Part shown: positions 19,115-27,888 of the stretch, piece by piece
Layout of the letters: every line of letters begins with the position of its first letter
Position numbering within the stretch: position 1 is the stretch's first letter
Source: a bacterium
GTDB lineage: Bacteria; Arandabacterota; Arandabacteria; Arandabacterales; Arandabacteraceae
NCBI GenBank assembly: GCA_029933125.1
Contig: JAOZOU010000004.1
Location: forward strand, 264,879-328,878
Direction: 5' to 3'
Length of the DNA stretch: 64,000 bases
The notes under the pieces: model-generated
What the model was told of the DNA's origin: nothing
The model's input: the letters and a program-made list of their open reading frames with translations, nothing else
Databases searched by the model: none
Made by a program: the position numbers and the translations under genes

Positions 19115-19873
19115 ATGCAGGCTATACTCACATATCACCATATTGGCAGTAGCCTTGGGTTGGGAATTGGAAGTGTTAAACCCAAGGCTTTCATAGAACA
19201 TGTCCATCTACTTCGCAGATTGGGCCTGCGTAGCGTTCCAGTGACACAGGTCCTGGAGAACGATGACGATACCTTGATCTCAATCACTTTCGATGATGGT
19301 TATGCATCGGTTTACGAGATAGCGTTGCCCGTAATGCTCTCGGCTGGGTTCAAGGGGTCGGTATTCCCGGTGGTTGGGGCAATAGGTGGAACCAATAGCT
19401 GGGATGTCAGGCTCAGTCTGAATTCTCTTAAACATCTTGGATGGGATGATGTACGCTATCTGGCTGAGCATGGATTCGAAATAGGTTCACATACGGTGAC
19501 CCATAGCGATCTTACGCGCCTCAGTCGGAAGAGGTTGCGTTGGGAACTTCGAGTTTCGAAGGCTATGCTTGAGGATAAGCTCGGAATCCCAGTCACTGCG
19601 ATAGCCTATCCATTCGGTAAGTGCTCACAAGAGGTCATTGAGGAGGCACTTGATGCTGGCTACACTTACGGCTTTCTAAGCTATTTCACAGGTTCAAGTG
19701 AACCAATGAGGCTGGGTAGATTCTCTGTTTATTCTATCGATACACTTTCAACGCTCCGAAGCAAACTTGGTCTGGGCAGAGGTCGTAGGATTGAGATCCT
19801 TAAGTGTCGTGTCATATCGTGGCTCTCACGTGGCACCCCACTTGTCAAAAGGGGGCAGCATCTTGTCTTCTAA
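19115..19873 (+). CDS. Polysaccharide deacetylase (NodB/CE4 family)
   Basis: This CE4 family metal-dependent deacetylase has 252 residues. TFDDGYASVYEIALPVM carries the metal-binding and catalytic Asp pair, and GSHTVTHSDLTRLSRKRL carries the His-x3-His metal ligands. AIAYPFGKCSQEVIEEALDA is the typical motif 3-4 region. The N-terminus MQAILTYHHIG is typical of the cytoplasmic or membrane-associated subgroup, and there is no signal peptide. The substrate (peptidoglycan, chitin-like or glycolipid sugar) cannot be told. It lies 3 bp after dut and overlaps the UbiA-family gene by 11 bp. Confidence 0.88.
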   Translation: MQAILTYHHIGSSLGLGIGSVKPKAFIEHVHLLRRLGLRSVPVTQVLENDDDTLISITFDDGYASVYEIALPVMLSAGFKGSVFPVVGAIGGTNSWDVRLSLNSLKHLGWDDVRYLAEHGFEIGSHTVTHSDLTRLSRKRLRWELRVSKAMLEDKLGIPVTAIAYPFGKCSQEVIEEALDAGYTYGFLSYFTGSSEPMRLGRFSVYSIDTLSTLRSKLGLGRGRRIEILKCRVISWLSRGTPLVKRGQHLVF

Positions 19874-20792
19874 GAGTGTAAAGACCAAGATCCTTGATCT
19901 CATCTTCCTTGTGAGACCGCCTTTGCTCTGGGCTTCGGCTGCTTTCTTCTTTGCAGGTGTGACGTCTGGCTTTAAAGGTAGGAGTCTTGTTCAGCCTCTG
20001 AGAGAAATTCCCCTTATGCTACCCAATCTGGGGTTGTTCTTACTCATCACTGCTGCAGCTTTCATAGTGAACCAGGCTTTTGACATAAAGGGTGACACCT
20101 TGAATCGTAAGGCTTTCATATTGCCAAGGGGTCTGATCAAGCTGCGTGAGGCACTCCTCTTCGGCTCAGGTATCTATATCGTAACCTTCTGGCTAAGTTT
20201 GAAGCTAGCACCGTTTAAGCAATATCTTGTCTGGTCGGGCCTCGCTCTCGGTCTGCTTTACTCTTTACCACCGGTGAGGCTCAAGGCAAGAGCAATTTGT
20301 GATTTGATAGCTAATGTTGTCGGATTCGGTGTCATCGGTTTTCTTCTTGGTAGCTTGACCTATATGAAACCGAGCAAGGGTATGATTATCTCTGCACTTC
20401 CATACACTGTAGGGATGGCAGCCATATTTCTTAACACATGCATTGGAGATGAGGAGGGTGATCGCCAGGCTGGTGACAGGACAATCTGTGTTGCCTTTGG
20501 GAAGCGAAGGGTTGGGTTGATAGCATTCTTATCACTTGTCTTCACAGTATTTCTTGCTGCCCTGAGAGGCGAGATAGTGCTCTGGCTTGCAGCAGCGGGT
20601 GCCTTACCTGCATTTGTAGCACTCGGTATTGAGCCAAGCAGGGAAAGCTCGACCATTGCTAGCCACCTGGCAGGTTGGCTTTTGATTTTGCTTATCAGTA
20701 TCAAGATACCCGTCTATGGTATCACGGCGATCGGTATCTACTTGGGCTCACGCTGGTACTATGGTAAGCGTTTTGATCTTTCCTATCCTTGA
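19863..20792 (+). CDS. UbiA-family membrane prenyltransferase
   Basis: This integral membrane prenyltransferase (about 309 residues, several hydrophobic helices) has the two Asp-rich motifs: NQAFDIKGDTLNRKAFILPRG near residue 75 (NxxxDxxxD) and NTCIGDEEGDRQAGD around residue 195. I start at TTG 19863 because AAGGGGGC (19849-19856) lies just upstream; the longer frame from 19767 is entirely inside the deacetylase gene. Family members attach prenyl chains to quinone rings, haem, chlorophyll or glycerol phosphate; the acceptor here is unknown. It converges on the DUF4388 gene 17 bp later. Confidence 0.85.
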   Translation: MSSKSVKTKILDLIFLVRPPLLWASAAFFFAGVTSGFKGRSLVQPLREIPLMLPNLGLFLLITAAAFIVNQAFDIKGDTLNRKAFILPRGLIKLREALLFGSGIYIVTFWLSLKLAPFKQYLVWSGLALGLLYSLPPVRLKARAICDLIANVVGFGVIGFLLGSLTYMKPSKGMIISALPYTVGMAAIFLNTCIGDEEGDRQAGDRTICVAFGKRRVGLIAFLSLVFTVFLAALRGEIVLWLAAAGALPAFVALGIEPSRESSTIASHLAGWLLILLISIKIPVYGITAIGIYLGSRWYYGKRFDLSYP

Positions 20793-20809
20793 CTGATCCC
20801 GAATACGGG

Positions 20810-21868
20810 TTAGGGTAGGAGAACGTAGGTAGTTTCAGCCGAAGATTGCCAGTAGGTAAAGCGAGCTCCTCGTAACGACTGGATTTCATTCTGACTTATC
20901 AAACCCTCTTCAACAAGCTCTTCTAGACTGTCGGGGTAACATCCTTTCACCAATTTATAGGCTTCGAGTGCAAAGTTCAGATCATCTATCCTCCGCTGTT
21001 CGACAAATGAAGCCATGGTTTCGGTAAGATGTTTCATGGATGCCTTTGAATCTGTGTTGATAATAGCAAACCTGATTGCGGTTGAGATGGCGACGATTAC
21101 CAGAGCTAAGATCCATGAACGCAGATGTGTGACTTTTGGCCTGGATACAACATCCTCGCTTTGCCCTTCAACTATTGCAACTATCCCGAGCGCGAACAGG
21201 CGTTCAAGGCAATCAAGAGTCTCGATCTCCTCACACTGGCTGATCTCAAGGATCTCGTCAATTGTTCGCTCGCCATCTACCAGTTGTAGGACCTGCTTAT
21301 CCACGTCTTCGAGTGCCAGCTCCTCGAGATTCGAGACTGCGACGCGAATCTTGGTGTCGAAGGATGGTAGGAATCTCCTTATCTCATCGACTTCATCCTT
21401 TCGGCGCAGGGCCTCCATGAGGATTGGCTCCAAACGCATGGGTTTGACCACATTTTTCTCCGGTGGAGAATCGGTTGTGGAGATGAATTCAAAAGTTCCC
21501 GTTTCCCATTTCACCACCGTCTCAAGTGTTTCGACGACGTATTCGGAAAGCAGGCTTGCAAGCTTGGATTTATCAAGTAAGTTTCGATTGAGAATTATCT
21601 CTATTGTATCGCCACCCTGGTTTTGTTTGAGTTCACTAATTTGATTGGCGGTTTCAATATCTATTGCTCCCTTTTCTCTGAGGTAGCTAAGGAAAGTGTC
21701 TCGGCCACTCTGACGACGATCGCGGGTAGATACTACCTTACCGCTTTCAAAGAATATGCTTGCCGATCTTCCACGACTTCTGAGATGCAATATCCCTGTC
21801 TTCTCTTGCATGGCAATCATCTGCAGGATTTCTGCGATGCTGAAGGATCCAATTTCACCCTTAAGCAT
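20810..21868 (-). CDS. DUF4388 protein with one transmembrane helix and pseudopilin-like tail
   Basis: 352 residues. The N-terminus (MLKGEIGSFSIAEILQMIAM, then TGILHLRSRGRSASIFFESG) is a DUF4388/PatA-type domain, often found in regulators of gliding and pili. The middle holds a winged-helix-like segment (EEIETLDCLERLFALGIVAI). One hydrophobic helix around residues 250-268 (ILALVIVAISTAIRFAII) follows. The C-terminus, DDLNFALEAYKLVKGCYPDS then LEELVEEGLI, resembles the globular part of type II secretion pseudopilins (GspG). So the cytoplasmic DUF4388 part is apparently linked through the membrane to a periplasmic pseudopilin-like domain. ATG 21868 overlaps the upstream TPR gene by 8 bp; the pair is one transcription unit. 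Function unknown. Confidence 0.75.
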   Translation of the reverse strand: MLKGEIGSFSIAEILQMIAMQEKTGILHLRSRGRSASIFFESGKVVSTRDRRQSGRDTFLSYLREKGAIDIETANQISELKQNQGGDTIEIILNRNLLDKSKLASLLSEYVVETLETVVKWETGTFEFISTTDSPPEKNVVKPMRLEPILMEALRRKDEVDEIRRFLPSFDTKIRVAVSNLEELALEDVDKQVLQLVDGERTIDEILEISQCEEIETLDCLERLFALGIVAIVEGQSEDVVSRPKVTHLRSWILALVIVAISTAIRFAIINTDSKASMKHLTETMASFVEQRRIDDLNFALEAYKLVKGCYPDSLEELVEEGLISQNEIQSLRGARFTYWQSSAETTYVLLP

Positions 21869-23609
21869 TTGAGTGCTCCTCTCTGGCTTTCTTCAGTGTC
21901 ACTCGAAACATTCGCCAGACATAGAAGGCATAGCAGATTGCTGAGAGAGGTAGCAGCCACCCATTAAAGCTCGCTGCTCTCAGATTCGGAAGTGGCTTGA
22001 TGAGGGGACCGTTTGCCACGAGCAAGAGTAGCAGAGATGAGAAGCAGGCTGTGATCAGCAAGCCCTTGAAGCGCTTTCCAGTCATGTGGTACAGCGTACC
22101 GGGCAGGAGAAGCCCAAAGATGATGGTTAGCCACCTGCTTCGCCGTTCGAGCTCAAGAATTCTTTGGTTATATCGAAATTCCAATTCGCGATGCTCATGG
22201 TGGGCACTGGCGATCGTGGCACAGGCCTTGCAAAGGAGTTGCTTGCCACGGCGTCTCGTTACCGGCAAGGGAATTGGTTCGTCACATATGTCGCAAGTCG
22301 CGGGTATGCGCAACCTGTAAGCCCCATAACCGAAGGCAAGGGCAACTACAACCAGAATTATAGAGCCCAGCGGTCCCGATTCCACTGGATGATAGGTCAT
22401 TCTTAGATAGTCATTATCGGGGCTCAGGGCCAGCTGCCAAAGGACACGAGTCTGCAAGTTCATGGGGACAGGCCCAGGTTCTTGAGCAGTCAACAGTGTA
22501 CGTATAGTGCCGAAGTCAAGGGCTGATGCCTTTGCTAGCTCCTCCTCTGCGAGATCATATTCAAGAAGTGCATTGAGGACCTGAGAATAGTTGTAGTGAA
22601 CGATGGCGGCTCGCTGTCCATACTTAAGAGCTGTTTCAAACATGCGCTTAGCTTGCTTGAGGTTTCCAAGTTCGTAATAGGCCACGCCAATGTTATTGAA
22701 CACAGCTGCATTGGACGGACTGAACTTTGTAACCAGATTGAAATGGTCGATGGCTTGGCGATATTGCTTGGATTTAAGGCTAAGGAGGCCTGTTATGAAC
22801 TGTCCGACGGGATCGAATTTCTTTTGGGATCTGTTGGTTGCGTAAGCTCTTACGAGCCATGTCTTGTCAACCTTGTCAGCGAGGGATGCGAGGCGTACTG
22901 TAGAATGGGGCAGCTGTGTCGAAAGTATCCTGCCCGTCAAAGTGAGAACACCTCCGATGAGCAAGAGATAGACTGCAAACACAACTATAATGCGTCTTTC
23001 CCCGGAGCCAGCAAATCTCCAGACGCCTGCTGCACCGATTACACATATCCACGTCAACATAACAACAGGGCCACGGCTTGAGGTGACGAGGATGAGACCT
23101 GCAACGAGTGCATACATTACTGCCTTGCCATTTTTCCCCAGGAGCCATTCAGGCAAGCTGATCTGAAGCGAAGCCCAAATGAGTCGGGCATATCGGAGAA
23201 GTATAAAGACGATTGCGATGTAGATAGCAACACTGACTGCAATAACACCTACTGCAACTGTGTTTGATAACAAAACTGCCTGATAGAAGAAGTTCGAGAA
23301 AAGAAGCTTTACCCCTATCGCAAATTCTAGGAATGCATCCATTATCGATCTTCTGGCATAGACCTGAGCGAGAGCAAAATGGGGTTCGGGTGCATCCCGC
23401 ATGTAGGTTGAAGCCTCAAGATAGCTTTTGATAGCTCCCTCAACGTCACCTTGCTCAAGTTGCCTGTCACCCTTCCAGAGACTGACCTTAGCCTCAAGAA
23501 GCGGACTCGAATGCATCTTGTTTTCCTGGAGCGGTTGGCCCCAGATAGGCATAGCAAACCCCAGAAAGACGGCAATGCTAAGTGCAAGACTTTTGGCGGT
23601 CAAGCTCAT
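21861..23609 (-). CDS. TPR membrane protein with C-terminal zinc ribbon
   Basis: 582 residues. A signal peptide (residues 1-24, cleavage near PIWGQ) is followed by one TPR-like helix pair (residues 40-85). Several transmembrane helices come next (about 105-230), then tandem TPRs (about 265-360; for example NAAVFNNIGVAYYELGNLKQ) and a further helix near 400. A four-Cys zinc ribbon follows (CDICDEPIPLPVTRRRGKQ, then LLCKACATIA). Two more hydrophobic helices and a basic end complete the protein. ATG 23609 has GAAGGGG at 23614-23620. I do not recognise the family; the layout suggests a scaffold for an envelope complex, working with the overlapping DUF4388 protein. Confidence 0.75.
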   Translation of the reverse strand: MSLTAKSLALSIAVFLGFAMPIWGQPLQENKMHSSPLLEAKVSLWKGDRQLEQGDVEGAIKSYLEASTYMRDAPEPHFALAQVYARRSIMDAFLEFAIGVKLLFSNFFYQAVLLSNTVAVGVIAVSVAIYIAIVFILLRYARLIWASLQISLPEWLLGKNGKAVMYALVAGLILVTSSRGPVVMLTWICVIGAAGVWRFAGSGERRIIVVFAVYLLLIGGVLTLTGRILSTQLPHSTVRLASLADKVDKTWLVRAYATNRSQKKFDPVGQFITGLLSLKSKQYRQAIDHFNLVTKFSPSNAAVFNNIGVAYYELGNLKQAKRMFETALKYGQRAAIVHYNYSQVLNALLEYDLAEEELAKASALDFGTIRTLLTAQEPGPVPMNLQTRVLWQLALSPDNDYLRMTYHPVESGPLGSIILVVVALAFGYGAYRLRIPATCDICDEPIPLPVTRRRGKQLLCKACATIASAHHEHRELEFRYNQRILELERRSRWLTIIFGLLLPGTLYHMTGKRFKGLLITACFSSLLLLLVANGPLIKPLPNLRAASFNGWLLPLSAICYAFYVWRMFRVTLKKAREEHSNA

Positions 23610-23636
23610 CTGACCCCTTCAACAAGAAGCAATTCC

Positions 23637-23650
23637 GAATGTAAACATTC
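23637..23650. promoter_or_regulatory. Palindrome GAATGT-AA-ACATTC in divergent intergenic region
   Basis: This is a perfect inverted repeat with 6-bp half-sites, 28 bp upstream of the TPR gene start and inside the 177-bp divergent region shared with the NptA-type gene. Its symmetry and position fit an operator, but no regulator can be assigned. Confidence 0.4.
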
Positions 23651-23696
23651 TTATCAAGAGTTTCGGCATCTCTTATGGCATACTTGAGACTGGCTT

Positions 23697-23722
23697 AGGC
23701 ACGCTTTGCAGAAAGCGTGCCT
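23697..23722. other. 11-bp perfect hairpin upstream of the NptA-type gene
   Basis: AGGCACGCTTT, loop GCAG, AAAGCGTGCCT. It lies between two divergent genes, so it does not terminate either of them by position, and no T-tract follows (TTATTTGAG). It may be a terminator relic, a regulatory site or a repeat element. Confidence 0.5.
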
Positions 23723-23747
23723 TATTTGAGTATGGTTACCTTTTGGG

Positions 23748-23776
23748 TTGACAGAGGCACAAACACGAGCTTAACT
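23748..23776 (+). promoter_or_regulatory. Possible promoter of the NptA-type gene
   Basis: TTGACA (23748-23753), 17-bp spacer, TTAACT (23771-23776, 3 of 6). A start site near 23783 would leave only a few bases before ATG 23787, and no SD is visible there, so the message could be nearly leaderless. Confidence 0.4.
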
Positions 23777-23786
23777 ATAAAGACCA

Positions 23787-25850
23787 ATGGAAGCGACCAA
23801 ACGACATAGGTGCCTTATTGGAGCCATCTTCCTGGCTTTGGTTGTGCTGGTGTGGATGGGACCTGCGGCATGTCAGGGTGAGGAGATTGTCAAACTCCAG
23901 TTTGCCAGAGGAGTCGATGGTCAGGACATATCTGGAAATGGCCAGATAGGGACAGCCGGCGAAGAGCTTGCCAGACCCTTAAGAGTGTTTGTCAGTGACC
24001 CTCAGGGGAGACCAGTTCCAGGTGTTCTCATTGAGTTCAAGCTTGTCGAGAAGGGAAGTAAGTTCTATAAGCACGGACTGCCCACAATCGAGCCCAGGCA
24101 GATACGCACATCTGAGGCAGGTATTGCTGCCACCAAGATACACTTCGGGAAACTTGACGGGACATTTCACATTCTGGCTTCCCCCAAATCGCATGAGGGT
24201 AATTTTCTCATATTCACTGTCAAAGCATATAAGCAACACTGGCTTGCCTTCATGTTGCTTGGCTTGGCTGGTGGTCTTGCCATATTCCTCTTTGGCATCA
24301 AATTCGGCGGACGGGGACTCCAGAAAGCGGCCGGTAGCAAACTTCGTGAGACCATGTGCACTCTGACAAACAATAGATTCCTGGGTCTCATTACAGGAAT
24401 TGTTGTTACGGTCATAATTCAGAGCAGTAGTGCAACGACCGCCATGCTAGTAAGCTTTGCCAATGCCGGGATAATCATCCTTCAGCAGGCACTTGGGGTC
24501 ATACTCGGGGCCGACATTGGCACTACTCTTACTGTGCAGCTCATAGCCTTTAGAATCTTCGACTATGCTCTCCTCATTGTTGCCGTAGGATTCGTCATCT
24601 TTATGTCGAGCACCGAGAGGTATTCAAGGCTTGGTCAGATAATCATGGGTTTTGGTCTGCTTTTCTTTGGTATGAGTGTAATGTCAGGAGCTGTTGACCC
24701 AGTTAAGGATCACCCGGCCTTCATAAAGTTCATGCTAGGAGTTGAAAGGAGTCCAGTCTTTGCAATAGTTGCATCTGCGATTTTTACAGCCATTATTCAG
24801 AGCAGTGCGGCTACAATAGGGCTTGTTCTGACGCTCGCTTTTCAGGGAATCATCCATCTTGAAACAGCCATACCCCTTGTTCTTGGAGCGAATATTGGAA
24901 CATGTGCAACCGCCCTCTTGGCAAGTTTGGGGAGCACAGCCGAAGGTAGAAGGATCGCGTGGGCTCACATCTTCTTTAAGGTTGCGGGTGTACTTTTGCT
25001 CTTGCCTTTCCTAGGGCCATTTACGCGATTTGTTGCCGGAACCTCGCCCGTGCTGACGCGGCAGATAGCTAATGCTCATAGTCTTTTCAACATTGGCGCT
25101 GCTTTTGCCTTTATTCCTTTCGTCAAACCCTGGGCTAAGCTTTTTAGATTCCTCGTCAAAGAGGAGGAGATAAAGATCAAGACCTTTAGACCCGTCTATC
25201 TTGACTCGAGAGTCCTCGACACACCAGCACTCGCTCTAGGGCAAGCAACTCGCGAGACCCTGAGAATGGCGGATATTACCTACAATATCTATTCCAATGC
25301 TATCAATGTCTTTCTCAATGACGATGAGGGACTGAGAGAAAGACTCATAGAGGAAGATGACAAGATCGATACGCTTGAGGAAGCAATAACGCCTTACCTG
25401 ACCATGCTATCGCAGAAGGAGATGTCGGACGAAGAGGCTCAGAGGGCAGTTTCATTACTCTTCATTGTCAAGAATCTTGAGCTAATTGGCGATATCGTAA
25501 CGAAGAGTCTTATGGATCTTGCACTCAAGAAGATAACCGTTTCTCCGAGGTTCTCAAAGGAGGCGCTGGCACGCATTGAGCAGTACCACGGCGAGATTGA
25601 AAAGACTTTCCAGATGGCAATTGATTCCTTTGCTTCACAGGATAGAAGGTTAGCTGAAGAGGTGATACGTCGCAAGAGTGAAATGAATAAGCTGGAGCGA
25701 GAGCTTCATAAGGAACATCTTGCCCTGCTGCATGGCAGGAAGGAAGAGGTGACGGAAACAAGCACCATCTACCTAGACGTGATCAGCGACCTTAAGCGCA
25801 TCAACTCGCTTGCTTCAGGCATAGCCTATGCGGTGCTCGGTAGACTCTAA
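23787..25850 (+). CDS. Na/phosphate cotransporter (NptA/YjbB type) with extracellular Ig-like and PhoU-like domains
   Basis: 687 residues. A signal-like N-terminus (residues 1-31) is followed by an invasin/Big-1-like domain (about 35-145; DISGNGQIGTAGEELARPL then FVSDPQGRPVPGVLIEFKL). The Na/Pi cotransporter core holds two inverted-repeat signature motifs, IIQSSSATTAMLVSFANAGI and IIQSSAATIGLVLTLAFQGI. The C-terminal 180 residues form a PhoU-like helical bundle. It probably imports phosphate or exports it with Na+. The extracellular Ig-like domain ahead of the carrier is not part of the usual NptA layout. ktrA follows after 15 bp, so an ion-transport operon is likely. Confidence 0.88.
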   Translation: MEATKRHRCLIGAIFLALVVLVWMGPAACQGEEIVKLQFARGVDGQDISGNGQIGTAGEELARPLRVFVSDPQGRPVPGVLIEFKLVEKGSKFYKHGLPTIEPRQIRTSEAGIAATKIHFGKLDGTFHILASPKSHEGNFLIFTVKAYKQHWLAFMLLGLAGGLAIFLFGIKFGGRGLQKAAGSKLRETMCTLTNNRFLGLITGIVVTVIIQSSSATTAMLVSFANAGIIILQQALGVILGADIGTTLTVQLIAFRIFDYALLIVAVGFVIFMSSTERYSRLGQIIMGFGLLFFGMSVMSGAVDPVKDHPAFIKFMLGVERSPVFAIVASAIFTAIIQSSAATIGLVLTLAFQGIIHLETAIPLVLGANIGTCATALLASLGSTAEGRRIAWAHIFFKVAGVLLLLPFLGPFTRFVAGTSPVLTRQIANAHSLFNIGAAFAFIPFVKPWAKLFRFLVKEEEIKIKTFRPVYLDSRVLDTPALALGQATRETLRMADITYNIYSNAINVFLNDDEGLRERLIEEDDKIDTLEEAITPYLTMLSQKEMSDEEAQRAVSLLFIVKNLELIGDIVTKSLMDLALKKITVSPRFSKEALARIEQYHGEIEKTFQMAIDSFASQDRRLAEEVIRRKSEMNKLERELHKEHLALLHGRKEEVTETSTIYLDVISDLKRINSLASGIAYAVLGRL

Positions 25851-25865
25851 AAGAGGTGATAGGTT

Positions 25866-26552
25866 TTGGCTACACAGATGTTTGCTGTAATCGGTTTGGG
25901 CAGGTTTGGTTACACAGTTGCAAGCCACCTTGTTAAGAGTGGGGCTGAGGTAATCGCTATCGATTCCGATGAGAACATCATAAACGACGTCAGCAAGCAG
26001 ATACCTGTTGCAATCTGTATGAACTCGACGGATAAGGATGCTCTTCTTGCTCATGGGGTCGAGAAAGTGGATGCGGCAGTTGTTGCCATCGGACAAAATT
26101 TCGAAGCCAACCTGTTAACAACCGCACTTCTCAAGGAGATCGGTGTACCTAAGGTTGTTGCACGCGCAAGCAATGATACGCAGAAGCGTATCCTTGAGTT
26201 GATAGGTGCTGATCAGGTCATCTTTCCTGAAGATGCTATCGGTATAAGAGTGGCTCAGAGCCTCTTGAGCTCACGTATCGTTGACATAACCTCACTCTTT
26301 GAGGGTCTCAGTGTCGCACAGGTTGTTGCTCCGAAAGAGCTCGTAGGCAAGAAGATTGGAGAAACCAAGTTCAGGCAGAAGTACAAATGCAACATAGTGG
26401 TCATAAAGCGGAAAGCGAACAAGTCAGACATAACGGGAGAATCGCCAAGATATAATGTCTTGCCCGGTCCTGATGATACCATACATGTCGGCGATATACT
26501 CGTTGTAATTGGCCACGAAAAGGACATCGAGAAGCTGGCAAGCAGCCTTTGA
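25866..26552 (+). CDS. ktrA: K+ uptake regulator KtrA/TrkA (RCK domain)
   Basis: This 228-residue cytoplasmic RCK protein gates a Ktr/Trk K+ channel. The Rossmann TrkA-N domain starts FAVIGLGRFGYTVASHLVKS with the acidic IAIDSDENI that selects NAD(H). A TrkA-C domain follows from about residue 140 (LVGKKIGETKFRQKYKCNIV) and ends VIGHEKDIEKLASSL. A single TrkA-N/C unit is the KtrA arrangement rather than the duplicated E. coli TrkA. TTG 25866 is preceded by AAGAGGTGAT (25851-25860). The channel partner ktrB is 2.7 kb downstream rather than adjacent. Confidence 0.92.
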   Translation: MATQMFAVIGLGRFGYTVASHLVKSGAEVIAIDSDENIINDVSKQIPVAICMNSTDKDALLAHGVEKVDAAVVAIGQNFEANLLTTALLKEIGVPKVVARASNDTQKRILELIGADQVIFPEDAIGIRVAQSLLSSRIVDITSLFEGLSVAQVVAPKELVGKKIGETKFRQKYKCNIVVIKRKANKSDITGESPRYNVLPGPDDTIHVGDILVVIGHEKDIEKLASSL

Positions 26553-26562
26553 GGCATAATCC

Positions 26563-27852
26563 ATGAAGTGGGTTTATGTGGAAGACATAGGCAAGCATGT
26601 CGGTGAGGAAGTATGCATTAAGGGCTGGGTCTATCATCTGCGCTCAATCGGCAAGGTTTGCTTTGTCGTCGTGCGTGATGGAACTGGAATCATTCAGTGC
26701 GTAGTAACCCAGGCAGATTCCCCTGAGGCCTTTGCCGCTTTTGATAGTCTTACCCTTGAGACTTCATGCGAGGTAACGGGTGTCGTGAGGGAAGATAGGC
26801 GTGCTCCAGGCGGCTATGAACTGCTCACAGGGTCCCTGAAGATCGTCCACAGGAGCGAGGACTATCCAATTACACCTAAGGAACACGGTATAGCATTTCT
26901 TATGGAGCGCCGCCACCTCTGGCTACGGTCGTCGAGACAGAATTCGATCTTGAGGATTAGAGCTGAGGTGATGAGAGCATGCCGTGATTACCTTGACGAA
27001 CGGGGATTTGTTGAGGTTGATGCTCCAATCCTTACGCCGGCCTCTGTCGAAGGTACAACAACGCTTTTTGAGACAGATTACTTTGGTGAGCGAGCTTTCC
27101 TCTCGCAGAGTGGTCAGCTCTATAATGAAGCTGCGTGCATGGCACTTGGGAAGGTCTATTGCTTTGGTCCGACCTTTCGAGCAGAGAAGTGTAAAACCAG
27201 GAGGCATCTCACCGAATTCTGGATGCTTGAGCCTGAGATAGCTTTCGCCAACCTTGAGGATATCTTCCAGGTGGCAGAGGGTCTTGTCTGCTATATAGTT
27301 GAGCGTGTGCTTGAGAGGCATATGAGGGAACTTGAGAATCTGGGGCGTGATATTGCTAGGCTTGAGGCAATAGAGTCCCCATTTGTGAGAATAACCTATG
27401 ACGAAGCCCTTGAGATACTAGCTCAAGAAGGACATAGAATTGAGTGGGGGGAGGATTTTGGGGGTGATGAGGAGACCATCCTTTCCTCGGCTTATGAGAA
27501 ACCTGTTTTCATCCACAGGTATCCTGTTAAGGCAAAGGCCTTCTATATGCAACCCGATCCAGAAAACCAGGAGCTTGCAATGTGTACAGATATGCTGGCT
27601 CCCGAGGGCTACGGTGAGATCATCGGTGGGAGTGAGCGTATCCATGATCTTGGGCTTCTTGAGCGCAGGCTTGAGGAATTTGGGCTTCCACGCGAACCGT
27701 TTGAGTGGTATCTTGATCTGCGCAGATATGGCTCGGTACCCCATGCTGGCTTTGGATTGGGTATCGAAAGAACAGTGGCCTGGATCTGTGGTATAAGACA
27801 TGTGAGGGAGGCAATACCTTTCCCGAGGTTGATTTATCGGGTCTATCCATAG
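26563..27852 (+). CDS. asnS: Asparaginyl-tRNA synthetase
   Basis: Class IIb synthetase that charges tRNA-Asn. The N-terminal OB-fold anticodon-binding domain ([20 protein letters not shown]) is followed by the catalytic core. Motif 2 is visible as [20 protein letters not shown] and motif 3 as [15 protein letters not shown]. The Asn-type ending [11 protein letters not shown] and [20 protein letters not shown] favour AsnRS over AspRS. 429 residues is a normal length. It is 10 bp after ktrA and ends just before a strong bidirectional terminator. Confidence 0.93.
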   Translation: MKWVYVEDIGKHVGEEVCIKGWVYHLRSIGKVCFVVVRDGTGIIQCVVTQADSPEAFAAFDSLTLETSCEVTGVVREDRRAPGGYELLTGSLKIVHRSEDYPITPKEHGIAFLMERRHLWLRSSRQNSILRIRAEVMRACRDYLDERGFVEVDAPILTPASVEGTTTLFETDYFGERAFLSQSGQLYNEAACMALGKVYCFGPTFRAEKCKTRRHLTEFWMLEPEIAFANLEDIFQVAEGLVCYIVERVLERHMRELENLGRDIARLEAIESPFVRITYDEALEILAQEGHRIEWGEDFGGDEETILSSAYEKPVFIHRYPVKAKAFYMQPDPENQELAMCTDMLAPEGYGEIIGGSERIHDLGLLERRLEEFGLPREPFEWYLDLRRYGSVPHAGFGLGIERTVAWICGIRHVREAIPFPRLIYRVYP

Positions 27853-27855
27853 AGA

Positions 27856-27879
27856 AGGGGAGGTCGTGTGACCTCCCCT
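27856..27879. terminator. Bidirectional intrinsic terminator between asnS and hsp20
   Basis: AGGGGAGGTC, loop GTGT, GACCTCCCCT: a perfect 10-bp GC-rich stem in the 36-bp gap between two convergent genes, followed by T-containing but not uniform sequence on both sides. Position and symmetry make a shared terminator the obvious reading. Confidence 0.75.
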
Positions 27880-27888
27880 ATCCCGTTC

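Noticed and set aside
22217-22231. TGGCAC-N5-TTGC sigma-54-like match on the plus strand
   Set aside because: Inside the coding region of the minus-strand TPR gene and antisense to it, with no gene start downstream; probably chance.
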